Part shown: positions 34,376 through 45,856 of the stretch, in pieces
How the letters are laid out: each line of letters starts with the position of its first letter
Position numbering within the stretch: the first letter of the stretch is position 1
From: Tragulus kanchil
Taxonomy: Eukaryota > Chordata > Mammalia > Artiodactyla > Tragulidae
DNA length: 64,000 nucleotides
Direction: 5' to 3'
Assembly: GCA_022376925.1 (NCBI GenBank)
Contig: JAIOJX010000005.1
Coordinates: 159,603,501 to 159,667,500, forward strand
Translations under genes and position numbers: made by a program
Notes under the pieces: generated by a model
What the model saw: the letters and a program-made list of their open reading frames with translations, nothing else
Told to the model about the DNA's origin: nothing
Databases searched by the model: none

Positions 34376-35206
34376 AATATATTTATATTGAATCTCTAGA
34401 TCTTGTCATTAAAATATTAATGTCACATGGAGAGAGAAAACCAAGAGCCTTGAACATCTTTGTCTTGAGGGAAAGAGGAAAAACTGGCGGGAAGAGGCTG
34501 AGGAGGCAGGCGAGGAGGTATTTCCTGTCTGAGTGCACCTGTTTGGGAGACCGTGAGAGGAGCCCTGAAGAGAAGCCCACGTTTATCTTTATTCCAGTTC
34601 ATCTAGTATCGCCTGTGCCTAGAGAGGTGAGGATGGGGGAGACCAGGGCAAAGGGAGAGGCAGGGCTGACAGGCAACTGATCTAGGGGCGGTCTTCCGTC
34701 AGTCACTGACTTAGGAGTCTGGGACGCGGAGGGTGCCCCAGAAGGAAATTCACAGACAGCAGGGGTGGGAGTATGGTGGGGAGCAGTGAGCCTCGCTGCG
34801 CAGGCTGGGGCTGCGCTTGCCAATGCCTTTCCAGATCCATGCCTTACATTAGAAGTAGACCGCTAGCCTGTGGTCCCTCCCACCTCTAGAGAAATCCACT
34901 GCTATCTTATTACTCAGTTATTTCAGCCTCCTCCTCCTGCGTCACTTCATTTTCCATCCACTGACTCCTTGCCGTCAGTCACCCAGTTAAGCCTTTCTCT
35001 CTTACTCACGTAACTTCTCCTTTTCATTTCTCACTTCTCCCTAGAAACTTTGGCTGGAATTGAAAACTGTCCTCCAAAGAGGGGAAAAACTCTAACACTC
35101 ATTTTTCAAAAAAAAATTTTTTTGTCCATATTTGATCGCATACATGTTTTTCCTGTGTCTCGTCTCTTCACCCTGGAATATGAATTGTTGAGAGACAAGG
35201 ACTTGC
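34376..35206. other. Anonymous sequence
   Basis: No recognised repeat or gene. A 162-codon frame that begins in the preceding SINE runs to 34680 and has no recognisable domain. Confidence 0.45.
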
Positions 35207-35210
35207 GGGG

Positions 35211-35340
35211 AAGGAGAGAAGGAAATAGCAACCCACTCCAGCATTCTTGCCCGGAGAATCCCATAGTCAGAGGAGCCGGGTGGGCTACAGGCCATAGGGT
35301 CGCAAAGAGTTGGACACAGCAGAGCGACTGAACGCACAGC
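35211..35340 (+). mobile_element. Bov-A unit
   Basis: AGCAACCCACTCCAGCATTC, GGAGAATCCCATAGTCAG, AGGAGCCGGGTGGGCTACAGG and GAGTTGGACACAGCAGAGC form a Bov-A unit without a tRNA head. Confidence 0.9.
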
Positions 35341-35454
35341 ACGAGGATAGTGTCAGGCTCCAAGAAGCGGTTGTCTAATGAATACACTGAGCCTTCCCTC
35401 CAGATCCCAGTTTGATTGATGGGGACAATAAATCCCAGCAGCCAGTTTATTCAT

Positions 35455-35605
35455 CCCACACAAGGTGCTGTATTAATTGCCTTCTCTTCCTTCTCACGGA
35501 ATCCTCGCAGAGACCCTGTCAATCACAGCCTATCCCTCCTGGACAAATGAGGAAATTAAGACTCAGAGATTAAGTAACGTGTCCAGTTACAGCTGTGAGT
35601 GTTGG
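35455..35605 (-). mobile_element. MIR SINE
   Basis: AAGGTGCTGTATTAATTGCC, GGACAAATGAGGAAATTAAG and TTAAGTAACGTGTCCAG fit a diverged MIR. Confidence 0.55.
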
Positions 35606-35611
35606 CTCCAA

Positions 35612-35835
35612 GCTGACGTTTATTGAGCACTCGCTACCTGCCAGGGTCTGTACCCACGCTTCACACTGGATCCTCACACGACACCACGAGGTAAGTATTC
35701 TTAGGATCTTCATCTTCCAGGTCAGGAAGCTGTCTCCATAAGGTTAAATAACTTGCAAATATCATGCTACCAGGAAGCAGTGGAACCAAGGTGTCATGGT
35801 GGGACTCCGAAGTCTGCTCTTTGACCACTGCACTT
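35612..35835 (-). mobile_element. MIR SINE
   Basis: TTTATTGAGCACTCGCTACC, TGCCAGGGTCTGTACC, TTAAATAACTTGCAAATATC and GGAAGCAGTGGAACCAAGG cover almost the full MIR, directly after another MIR in the same direction. Confidence 0.75.
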
Positions 35836-36640
35836 AGCTGCTACAGTTACAAAAGAGCCTCCATGCAATTTGGTTCTACCCCTGAAGTGATCCTGGGGAA
35901 GGACCCTTAGGACAGCATTGTACTGAGGGTTCAAGGTGCATTCTGTCTATAGAAAAGAGTAGTGGCGGAAGAGGGCCGGGAGGACTAAGTGGTTAATGTC
36001 TGAGAAGCAAAGTGCAGAAGCAGTGAGTGGAGTTAGAACTGCCTCTGTGCGTGTCCTGGAAATGCAAACAGCCCTCGACTTGGCTGGCCCCGGGGGTGGC
36101 TGGCGGGAAGCCTGCTGGAAGGGAAGCCCCATCTGAGGGAGCAGTCGCGGGACCGGGGAGCGGTGGCTTCCCCCTCTCTGACCTTTAGCTTGCTCTGATG
36201 AATTGGCAGCAACTGTGTGACATCAGGGAGACATTTTCTTCTTCGTGAGCTCAGAGCTTCCATTTAAAAATTCCTCAGTCACAAGACGGAGGTTGCAGAA
36301 GCCCAGGCACACTTGTGGGGGCAGCAGGTGATGTGCACTTGCTCCAAATCTTCCAGAAGTCTGCGTAATCCCAGGGATTCCAGGCAGCCTTGGGGACAGC
36401 CATGTAAGGTGCGATGGCGCTGCCAGCTCTTAGGGGCCCTGCGGGGATGACATCACGGGGGCTGGCCACACCAGGCAGGCGCCCGCGAGCTACCGGCCTC
36501 CCCTGGCAGTTTCTTCTGTGTGACTGATTTCTTCTTGTCCTTAACCCTGCTGGACACGTGCACTGGGTTAAATAGATTGAGCTCAAGAGTTATCCAAACA
36601 TGTTTTTTCTTGACTCCTGTGTATGAGATGGGGTATGTCT
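35836..36640. other. Anonymous sequence
   Basis: Moderately GC-rich. A GATGACATCACG block at 36444-36455 resembles an ATF/CREB-type site. No gene is supported. Confidence 0.4.
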
Positions 36641-36672
36641 CTGTGTGTGTGTGTGTGTGTGTGCGCGCGCGC
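36641..36672. repeat. (TG)n(CG)n alternating tract
   Basis: Twelve TG/GT units run directly into GCGCGCGCGC, a purine-pyrimidine alternation of about 32 bases. Confidence 0.9.
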
Positions 36673-37083
36673 TTGGTTGGGGGAGTCTACATTTCAGGGT
36701 GATAGGGGGGATCATCATTTTAATACAGCAAAGATCAGAGTTTAGAGATCTAAATACTGCAGACCCCCATTTTACAGAAGAAGAAACTACGGGCTACATT
36801 ATCACATTTAATCCGCCTCCCTCCTCTGACTTAGGTAATCTTATTATGTTGATGATAAAATCAAGGCTCATAGATTTAGATACTTGCATATTCTAATAAC
36901 TAGTAAGTGGAGAATCCCTAAAGGGACTTGAATCAGACTGGAGACTAAGTTTCATTTCTTATTTTCCCTCTCCCCTGTCCTCACCCTCACCTCTCTCTGC
37001 TTTGTCCCTGCGACGGCCCTGAAGCTCTGGCTGTGGCCTGTAGTTCCACTTGGATGACCGGGGCTAACAAGACTGTCATCGGT

Positions 37084-37215
37084 GGGACTCGGCTGGTGGT
37101 CCAGAGGCTAAGACTCTGAGCTCCCAGTGCAGGGGGCCAGGGTTTGATCCCACATGCAACAACTAATCATCCTGCTTGCTGACACTTAAGGTTCAGCACA
37201 GCCAAGTTAATTCAT
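37084..37215 (+). mobile_element. CHR short SINE, degenerate
   Basis: GGGACTCGGCTGGTGGTCC head, CCCAGTGCAGGGGGCC and GGTTTGATCCCAC; the 3' part is scrambled. Confidence 0.7.
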
Positions 37216-37387
37216 CTTTTTTTAAAAAAATTAAGGTCCAGTGATCTTTATTCTCGTGAGGACCCAGTATGTTCGTCCTTTATCAAAACTACAGACGCCA
37301 TGTACTCTTGAATTTGACCCCTTGTCTCACAATGAATAGTTGGGATTCGGACTCAGCATAGAGGAAAGGGCAAGGATCCTTTGCATT

Positions 37388-37560
37388 TTTTTTTTAAAAC
37401 ACTTTTATTTTGTGTATTTATTTTTTAAAGTATTTATTTATTTGGCGGCACTGGGTCTTAGTTGTGGCATGTGGGATCTAGTTCCCTGACCAGGGATGGA
37501 ACCCGGGCCCCCCGCATTGGGAACACAGAGTCTTAACCACAGGACCACCAGGGAAGTCCC
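37388..37560 (-). mobile_element. CHR short SINE
   Basis: Poly(T), GGCGGCACTGGGTCTTAG, GGGATGGAACCCGGGCCC and GGACCACCAGGGAAGTCCC. Confidence 0.9.
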
Positions 37561-38454
37561 CCTTTGTGTGTTTTTACTGGACAAAAATTCGGAGCAATCA
37601 GTGATCATTTTGTTCCTCTGAGTCTCCTAGGAGCTAAAGAGGATGCAAGACCACCAAGTGGGTCCTATTGATACACTATGCCACACTGATTTTGTAGGCG
37701 TTTCCTAGGCGGCAGTTGGGGCCCTCATCTATAACTGAATTCTGTAGTTTGGGCACTAAACTATCTTCTGGCCTCAATGAGTCATGTTCCTTGTGGCATC
37801 TCCAGCTGATCAGCAGGTCACATGCAGTGGGGTGGACTCAGCAGCTGAAAATACTCTATTAGGCTCCAGGGATCCTTCAGGAATGATGATTCTTCTTAAC
37901 CAAGTATTGCCGAGGGTCTGAGGGTTGAGGGGGTAGGTGGGTGGATTTGGCTGTGAACTATGCCAGTACTCTCAGGGACAAGCCATTCCTTTGTACATTC
38001 TTTGTTCATTCCTTCCATAAACACTTACTAAGCACCCTTATGGGCGGATGAGATGGGGGACTGCACTGGACACTGAGAATTCCAAAACTGATCATCAAGA
38101 AGTTAACATTCTAAAACCAAAGGTCACCATGTACACAAGCATTATTATACAATGGAAGAAATACCATCACAGCTTGGTGGTCCCTTCATGGTCCTGCTGG
38201 ACTGAGGGGGTGGGGCTAGGGCCTGGTAGGGGCTGCTCTGGGGAAGCCACTCTGGGAAGGTGTCCTTTGAGCCAAGTCTTTAGATAGGAGGAGAGGAGTG
38301 TACATTCCAGATACAGAGAGGAGCTGGAGCAAGGTACAAAGGCTGGAGTGAGCACAGCCAGATCCCAGGGGTTGGAGCATGCTGCACGGACAGCCAGGTA
38401 GTCCTTTTATGCAAAGAGTAGGTTTTACAGGTCCTCAGTTTCATCAAAGGTAAC

Positions 38455-38640
38455 ATGTATAGAACTATGTGCCAGGCTGTATGCTACGTGTATTACTCAC
38501 GTCTCCTTTTTTAATACAAGAACCCTAAGAGACAGGTATTAACACCATTATGACAGGTGAGGAAATAGCTGTCTCTACTAGGCCTAGGCTGCTAACCCAG
38601 GTTAGGAAGTATCTGTTGTCTTAATCACTACACTTCATCA
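38455..38640 (-). mobile_element. MIR SINE
   Basis: CTATGTGCCAGGCTGTATGC, CCTAAGAGACAGGTATTAAC and GACAGGTGAGGAAATAGC are MIR blocks. Copy B is at 39586-39770. Confidence 0.75.
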
Positions 38641-39585
38641 CCAGCTTCCCTGCCCCCCACCCCCACCTCTGACTCTTTTTTTTTTGGTAGTTTTTTTATT
38701 TTTTGAGGGGTGCACTTTTTTCTCAAGTGACTGTCTGTACACGTATGTCCAAGCTATCTATCTGTCCAAGGGGGCACGCTTGGTGTTAGCACAAATTTGT
38801 CTGCCCAACACATAGTGAGGCCTAACAAGCCCAAATTAGGCGGCAGTTGGGGCCCTCATCTATAACTGAATTCTGTAGTTTGGGCACTAAACTATCTTCT
38901 GGCCTCAATGAGTCATGTTCCTTGTGGCATCTCCAGCTGATCAGCAGGTCACATGCAGTGGGGTGGACTCAGCAGCTGAAAATACTCTATTAGGCTCCAG
39001 GGATCCTTCAGGAATGATGATTCTTCTTAACCAAGTATTGCCGAGGGTCTGAGGGTTGAGGGGGTAGGTGGGTGGATTTGGCTGTGAACTATGCCAGTAC
39101 TCTCAGGGACAAGCCATTCCTTTGTACATTCTTTGTTCATTCCTTCCATAAACACTTACTAAGCACCCTTATGGGCGGATGAGATGGGGGACTGCACTGG
39201 ACACTGAGAATTCCAAAACTGATCATCAAGAAGTTAACATTCTAAAACCAAAGGTCACCATGTACACAAGCATTATTATACAATGGAAGAAATACCATCA
39301 CAGCTTGGTGGTCCCTTCATGGTCCTGCTGGACTGAGGGGGTGGGGCTAGGGCCTGGTAGGGGCTGCTCTGGGGAAGCCACTCTGGGAAGGTGTCCTTTG
39401 AGCCAAGTCTTTAGATAGGAGGAGAGGAGTGTACATTCCAGATACAGAGAGGAGCTGGAGCAAGGTACAAAGGCTGGAGTGAGCACAGCCAGATCCCAGG
39501 GGTTGGAGCATGCTGCACGGACAGCCAGGTAGTCCTTTTATGCAAAGAGTAGGTTTTACAGGTCCTCAGTTTCATCAAAGGTAAC

Positions 39586-39770
39586 ATGTATAGAACTATG
39601 TGCCAGGCTGTATGCTACGTGTATTACTCACGTCTCCTTTTTTAATACAAGAACCCTAAGAGACAGGTATTAACACCATTATGACAGGTGAGGAAATAGC
39701 TGTCTCTACTAGGCCTAGGCTGCTAACCCAGGTTAGGAAGTATCTGTTGTCTTAATCACTACACTTCATC
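39586..39770 (-). mobile_element. MIR SINE, duplicated copy
   Basis: Copy B of the MIR at 38455. Confidence 0.75.
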
Positions 39771-39914
39771 ACCAGCTTCCCTGCCCCCCACCCCCACCTC
39801 TGACTCTTTTTTTTTTGGTAGTTTTTTTATTTTTTGAGGGGTGCACTTTTTTCTCAAGTGACTGTCTGTACACGTATGTCCAAGCTATCTATCTGTCCAA
39901 GGGGGCACGCTTGG

Positions 39915-40616
39915 TGTTAGCACAAATTTGTCTGCCCAACACATAGTGAGGCCTAACAAGCCAAAATGTTGGGAGTTTGGAGCAGAGCAAGTTTATTGCA
40001 GGGCAGATGGTTCAAGCCCTAAAAAAGCTCTTAGGTCCCTGAAGAGTTTTGGCAAAACGTTTTGAAACGCCAGGTGAGGGCGGAGTGGGCCGCAGGGTAG
40101 GCCATCAGCTTGTGCACAAGTCTCTGACTGGCTGATGGTGCAGTAACAGTGTCACAGAGGTTAACATTGTCAGTCCTTAGGGTCCAGGAGGCCTCGGGCT
40201 ATGTATATGGTCCTGGTCACCAAGTAGTTAACATCTTTCATTTGGTGGGGGGATTGCAAGTCTGTAAAACAACTCAGGGAATGTGCATCATTATGTGTTA
40301 TCTAGGCGCTTCAGAGAGGAGCTAAAGCAGCGGATGGGGGCAGGTGGGAGGCCTGTCCCAGGAAGGGCTGATGAGTCCTGCTCAGTTATATTGGGAGGTC
40401 ACTTATTTGGCCTTGACCTTCTCTATGTTTCCATAGTGTTCCAGCAGTCATTTCTACGCAAACCAAACCAAGCCTGAAGTTTCCTTTGTTCTTTTTTTTT
40501 CTTGAGAAATTGAAACTCAAAGAAGAACCAAAACAAACCCATGAGAGTATTGTGCCCCCGGCTCCTCCTCCAGGCATTTGTCTTGAGACCCTGTGAGCAA
40601 AGTTGTGGCTGTTACA
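39915..40616 (-). mobile_element. Solo LTR of an endogenous retrovirus (class I-like)
   Basis: Read on the minus strand the segment starts TGTAAC and ends GCTAACA, with a poly(A) signal at 39992-39997 about 80 bases before the 3' end, as expected for U3-R-U5 (about 700 bp). No retroviral coding sequence lies beside it, so it looks like a solo LTR. Family and TSD are not resolved. Confidence 0.6.
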
Positions 40617-42129
40617 GGAAAGTGGCCTTTTACCTATGTATCCACGTGGGGGGAGGATCCGGGGGGCGGGGGTGTTGTTACAGAGTGAATGTTAATTAGG
40701 CTAACATTTTGGAGATTTTTAAATGCCATTTAGGGAGTTTAAGTTTCATTTTCGTGGCGATATGAAAAAGAGGGGAAAGAGGGGTGCCTACGGGGAGCTC
40801 AGGCACTAGGCTAGCCCATACCCCTACACACCTGACCTGGGTGAGCAGGGAAAGTGTATGAGTGGAGTTTGGATACCCTTATCTTAAGAACATGAACCTG
40901 TATTGGAAGCAGGATGAACTGGAAGGAAAAGGGTTTAGCAGTGGAGACTGCAAAGCGATGATAAAATCTGGGGATGAGGGGTGGGGAGTTAGTGCCTGAA
41001 TTAGGGCGATGGCGATGATGAACTGAAAGGGGGCATTTTACTAAGATGCTAACACAGGAGAAACATATTTTTATAAATTCTGATTTCTTCAGTTTTCCAG
41101 ATTTGATTTGAGGTATTAGTGTTTTTTTTAATTGTTTAATTTTACAGTGGACCCCACTTGCATTTGCTATCATACATTCTGTTGCATATCTTATCTTTGA
41201 GTCTACTTGTTGCCTGTACCTGAATGAAACACATAGAAGCTTGAATCTGAGTCTAAACTTAGCCCCCTACCGACTTGGGGAAGAATCTAAACTTGGCAAA
41301 ACGCCTCCATCTCTCTTGGAGCAGCAGTCTTAAAAAGTAGCTCTCTTCCTCTCCACCTCCCGCCCCCCCCCAACTAATGAACTACATCTAATAGCCTCTC
41401 TTTAGAGAGTCCTTTGAGAAAGAGATGGCGTTTGTTTTTGACCTCATTATCCATTTCAGCCTGTCCTTGATGGAAATAATCGCCCCTTAGGCAGGTACAT
41501 TCCTCACATGCCGCTCTCGGCTGGCGGCTGAGACGTTGTTAACCCCGGCGACCATGGGAAAATGCTGTTGTCGGCTTCAGAGAGTCTAAAGGGAGTTGGC
41601 ACAAGATAACAAGGGGTGAAGAGGTCAGAGTGGAAGCCCCTTTCATCTTTTCAGGCTGTTTCCAACCCAGACAAAAGATCCCGTCCAGGGGTGCAAGGCC
41701 CACGCGGCTTTATTTTATGGCCTGGCCCTGAAAGGGGGCCGGGAGGGCTGGATATTGTTCTGGAGGCGAATGCCCGGCTCCCGGGAAGTCCTCAACTCCT
41801 GGGGGAATGCTAAGTGGAAGGAAGGGCAGGCAGACCCGGCTTCGGCGGAAGAGACCACCCAGCTCCTCAAAGGAGAGTGAAGGGCTTGGATGGAATGAGC
41901 TGTCCTGCAGCATTTATCATTCAGACAGTGAGATTAAGGGCGTGAGGCTGCTCAGCCGCTGCACCCAGCGGAGGCTCCTGGATTTGCAGAAAGGGCGGGG
42001 TTGCGGGTAGGGTAGCGATTTCGGGGGGAGGGAGGGTGGTAGAGAAGGGAGGGAGGAGGGTGGTGGAGGCGAGTGGTGGCCGCTGGGTGGTGTGGAGTTG
42101 GATGGAGAGGTGAGGGCAGGTGGGAAACC
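40617..42129. other. Anonymous sequence with G-rich end
   Basis: 41410-41600 has no repeat and mixed composition. 42000-42120 is strongly G-rich on the plus strand (runs such as GGGGGGAGGGAGGG) and could form G-quadruplexes. No gene is supported. Confidence 0.45.
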
Positions 42130-42243
42130 TGTGTGGGGAGGCTGAATTCAGATTTCCTCAAAGCTTGCTTACTCACTTGCTTTGTGACTTTGAGCAAGTC
42201 ACTTGTCCCTTTTGTAAAATGAAGCGATTAGAGACTGCCTTAG
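42130..42243 (+). mobile_element. MIR SINE fragment
   Basis: CTTTGTGACTTTGAGCAAGTC, ACTTGTCCCTTTTGTAAAATG, then a SINE with TSD interrupts it. Confidence 0.75.
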
Positions 42244-42494
42244 GGCCTTCCCTGGTGGCCTTGTGGTTAATAATCCATCTCGTAATGCATGGGACATGGG
42301 TTCAGTCCCTGGTCAGGGAACTAAGATCCCACATGCCACACAGCAGCTAAGCCATAGTGCCACAACTACTGAAGTCCAGAACCTGCACGCAACAACCAGA
42401 AAGTCCATGCGCCACCACAAAGGATCCCACACAACTTGAGTAAGACTAGATGCAACCAAATTAATAAATATTTAAAAAATAAAAATAAAAAGAG
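42244..42494 (+). mobile_element. CHR long SINE
   Basis: GGCCTTCCCTGGTGGCCTTG, GGTTCAGTCCCTGG, AACTAAGATCCCACATGCC, GCCACAACTACTGAAGTCC and an A-rich tail. TSD AGAGACTGCCTTAG at 42230-42243 and 42495-42508. Confidence 0.9.
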
Positions 42495-42714
42495 AGAGAC
42501 TGCCTTAGACTAAGGTGAGCCTCTGTCTCCCCACTTCTTTCCTCTTAGGCTTTCTCAACTTGCTTCATTGCATTTTATTAGAAAAGTAATGTAGCCACAT
42601 TAACAGTAATTGAAGGTCAGCTGCTCTCAGTTTCCAAAATCCCCGTCCCACTCCCCGAAGCCTAATATAATAATGATTGCCTTTTGGATGGATTTTGCTT
42701 TAATCTTATTTCTA

Positions 42715-42716
<2 letters not shown>

Positions 42717-42745
<29 letters not shown>
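42717..42745. repeat. (GT)n microsatellite
   Basis: About 13 GT units. Confidence 0.9.
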
Positions 42746-43302
42746 TAGTCAAGGATAGGGTACTTGTACGAGGTGCAAGCAAGCAGGCATGAAAGCTCTA
42801 CTCTGCTCTCCCCTTAGCTGAGTGGGCAGCAATATATATAGGATGGTAGAAGACCGCCCCCCTCAAGTAGACGCAGATGCAGGACATACATCATTGGTTG
42901 CTTCTTCGCCAGCTCCTCCTTCATCAGCTGTTTATACCCAGTCAAGCCTGCTTTATTGAACAAGGAGCAGCTCTCCTGAGTTATCATCAACTCACTGGCC
43001 TCCCAACCTTTCTCAGGTGTCTCCCTTCTACCTACCGTCCCCTACTAAGGCTCTACAACTACCTACATATTCTACTCTGTCCCTATGAGTTTCTCTTTGC
43101 CTTGACTTCTCTTGTTGCAAAGCATAGGCTCTAGGGTGTGTGGGCTTCGGTAGTTGTGGTGTGGAGGCTTTAGTTGCACATTACTAAGTAATACCGCTAG
43201 CAATTCAAAGACAGAGGAGGGATGGAGATGAGTGGGGTTAGTGGGAAGAGGTCTGGGGGAAGGCAGGTCTCAGAATCTGTCTAATTATCATCCTGGTTGA
43301 TT
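42746..43302. other. Anonymous sequence with SINE scrap
   Basis: 43100-43182 (CTCTTGTTGCAAAGCATAGG, CTTCGGTAGTTGTGG) is a fragment of a minus-strand CHR long SINE. The rest is not recognised. Confidence 0.5.
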
Positions 43303-45655
43303 CATCATTGTCTGAAAGTGGGCCTCATCTGATTTTGTTTGATTATTATATAAAATAAGAATGCCAGGTTAGCTTGCAAAGAGAAATATGCCTATCAGGT
43401 ATATCTTTACATCAGTATGAACAACATATTATGTCCTACAAGCAGAAGCCAGGTGGTAAATTGCATGATGCTTGGTGAGCACACGTTTTTTGCAAGGAAT
43501 GGTCGGATGACTTGAAAATTTATGGGCATCAGGCTGGCTATCCAGACTCGCACATATGACCTTGGCCTGTGGGTTCTAATATTCCGTTAGCCAAGACTCC
43601 CTTCCTTATACCCTGATAATGCTCAGGTGTATACTGTCAACTTAAACCTTTTTAACGCTACCTTTCCTTGCTCTTGGCCTTTCCTTTAAGGGATGATTTA
43701 CAATCATAACCTGCATAAGAATCTTGTTAAGTTGTTCAATCTTGTTAAACGCAGATTTGGATTTAGTACATTCTGGGGTGGGGCCTGGGTGTTTGCAGTT
43801 TTAATGGATGCCAAAATACCTTCAACCTAGTCTTCTGAGCCACTGAGTCCTTCGAAAGAATGTCTTTTTTATCTCTACTCTAATCTCCATTTCATGGTAA
43901 TTTATCATTTACTATTCAGAAGGGCAATGTTTCAGACCCTGGTGGAAAAGGGGGTATTTTTTGGTAATTCCCTAAAGCAGCAGAAGGAGGTCTCTGAGCA
44001 GATGGGACCCTCACCTGGGTGTGGAAGAACTGAAGATTGGCTGGCTCCAATTCTGTGGTTTCTTGCTACTCCCCATTGCCCAGAAGCTGTAGAACAACCA
44101 CTCACCCTTCTCATTCACTTAAAGCTGGAAAACCTAATTTCCCCTTTTTACAGAGAAAGTAAAGCAACGCTTATGTAAATTTCGGTGAAATGATTTAGCT
44201 TGAGCCTTCACAGCCAATCCTCTCATAATTTTTAACGAAGGATTGAATAGAATAGGATCAGAAAATTAATCACACGTATATTACTAGCCCTGCTTTACAT
44301 TTAAAAAATACCTGATAGTTTCCAAATCGTTTGAATATCCACAAGCTATTTGATCTTTGAACAACACTAAAAGGTAGACCAGGTATTCTTATCTCTTTTT
44401 TAAAAAAAATTACCTGTAATGGAGATGACAAAATAGGTTCAAGGGATTAGATCTTGTTGCTAGGGTGCCTGAAGAACTATGGGTTGAATATGGCAAGAGA
44501 CGGTGACCAAAACCATCCCAAAGAAAAGAACATCATTGTCTGAAAGTGGGCCTCATCTGATTTTTGGATGAAAAATTGCATGTTTTTGCTTGGGGTGAGC
44601 ACACCGTTTTTGCAAGGAATGGTCGGATGACTTGAAAATTTATGGGCATCAGGCTGGCTATCCAGACTCGCACATATGACCTTGGCCTGTGGGTTCTAAT
44701 ATTCCGTTAGCCAAGACTCCCTTCCTTATACCCTGATAATGCTCAGGTGTATACTGTCAACTTAAACCTTTTTAACGCTACCTTTCCTTGCTCTTGGCCT
44801 TTCCTTTAAGGGATGATTTACAATCATAACCTGCATAAGAATCTTGTTAAGTTGTTCAATCTTGTTAAACGCAGATTTGGATTTAGTACATTCTGGGGTG
44901 GGGCCTGGGTGTTTGCAGTTTTAATGGATGCCAAAATACCTTCAACCTAGTCTTCTGAGCCACTGAGTCCTTCGAAAGAATGTCTTTTTTATCTCTACTC
45001 TAATCTCCATTTCATGGTAATTTATCATTTACTATTCAGAAGGGCAATGTTTCAGACCCTGGTGGAAAAGGGGGTATTTTTTGGTAATTCCCTAAAGCAG
45101 CAGAAGGAGGTCTCTGAGCAGATGGGACCCTCACCTGGGTGTGGAAGAACTGAAGATTGGCTGGCTCCAATTCTGTGGTTTCTTGCTACTCCCCATTGCC
45201 CAGAAGCTGTAGAACAACCACTCACCCTTCTCATTCACTTAAAGCTGGAAAACCAAATTTTCCCCCTTTTTACAGAGAAAGTCAAGCAACGCTTATGTAA
45301 ATTTCGGTGAAATGATTTAGCTTGAGCCTTCACAGCCAATCCTCTCATAATTTTTAACGAAGGATTGAATAGAATAGGATCAGAAAATTAATCACACGTA
45401 TATTACTAGCCCTGCTTTACATTTAAAAAATACCTGATAGTTTCCAAATCGTTTGAATATCCACAAGCTATTTGATCTTTGAACAACACTAAAAGGTAGA
45501 CCAGGTATTCTTATCTCTTTTTTAAAAAAAATTACCTGTAATGGAGATGACAAAATAGGTTCAAGGGATTAGATCTTGTTGCTAGGGTGCCTGAAGAACT
45601 ATGGATGGAGATTTGAAATATTGGACAAGAGACGGTGACCAAAACCATCCCAAAG
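43303..45655. repeat. Tandem duplication 9, unit 1.12 kb, left end collapsed
   Basis: Copy A is 43303-44530 and copy B 44531-45655, offset 1120 in the interior. Between CATCATTGTCTGAAAGTGGG and TGCAAGGAATGGTCGG copy A has 188 bases and copy B 80. The final 30 bases of copy A already contain the start of the BovB element. Confidence 0.95.
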
Positions 45656-45810
45656 AAAAAGAAATGCAAGAAGGCAAAGCAGTTGTCTGAGGAGGCCTTA
45701 CAACTAGCTGAGAGAAGAAGAGAAACAAAAGGCAAAGAAGAAAGGGAAAAATACATCCATCTGAATGCAGAGTTCCAGAGAATAGCAAGGAGAGATAAGA
45801 AAGCCTTCTT

Positions 45811-45856
45811 GGGCTTCCCTGGTGGTCCAGTGGGTAAGGACACCGCCTTGCAGTGC
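45811..45856 (+). mobile_element. Tailless head of a young CHR SINE in BovB
   Basis: GGGCTTCCCTGGTGGTCCAG through CCGCCTTGCAGTGC, 46 bases and no A tail. TSD AAGAAAGCCTTCTT at 45797-45810 and 45857-45870. The RNA end lies in the anticodon arm of the tRNA-like fold. Confidence 0.85.

Larger units (their letters stand above)
37706..39965. repeat. Tandem duplication 8, unit 1.13 kb
   Basis: Copy A is 37706-38836 and copy B 38837-39965, offset 1131. Interiors look identical by eye. Copy A ends 53 bases into the ERV LTR, which continues only after copy B. The join shares TAGGCGG only with the left end. Confidence 0.95.

Noticed and set aside
36436..36460. CREB/ATF-like site in a GC-rich block as a promoter
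   Set aside because: A single short motif without an exon or CpG island is not enough.
43303..44300. Unclassified segment thought to be an LTR
   Set aside because: No TG/CA ends or poly(A) signal in the right order could be found.
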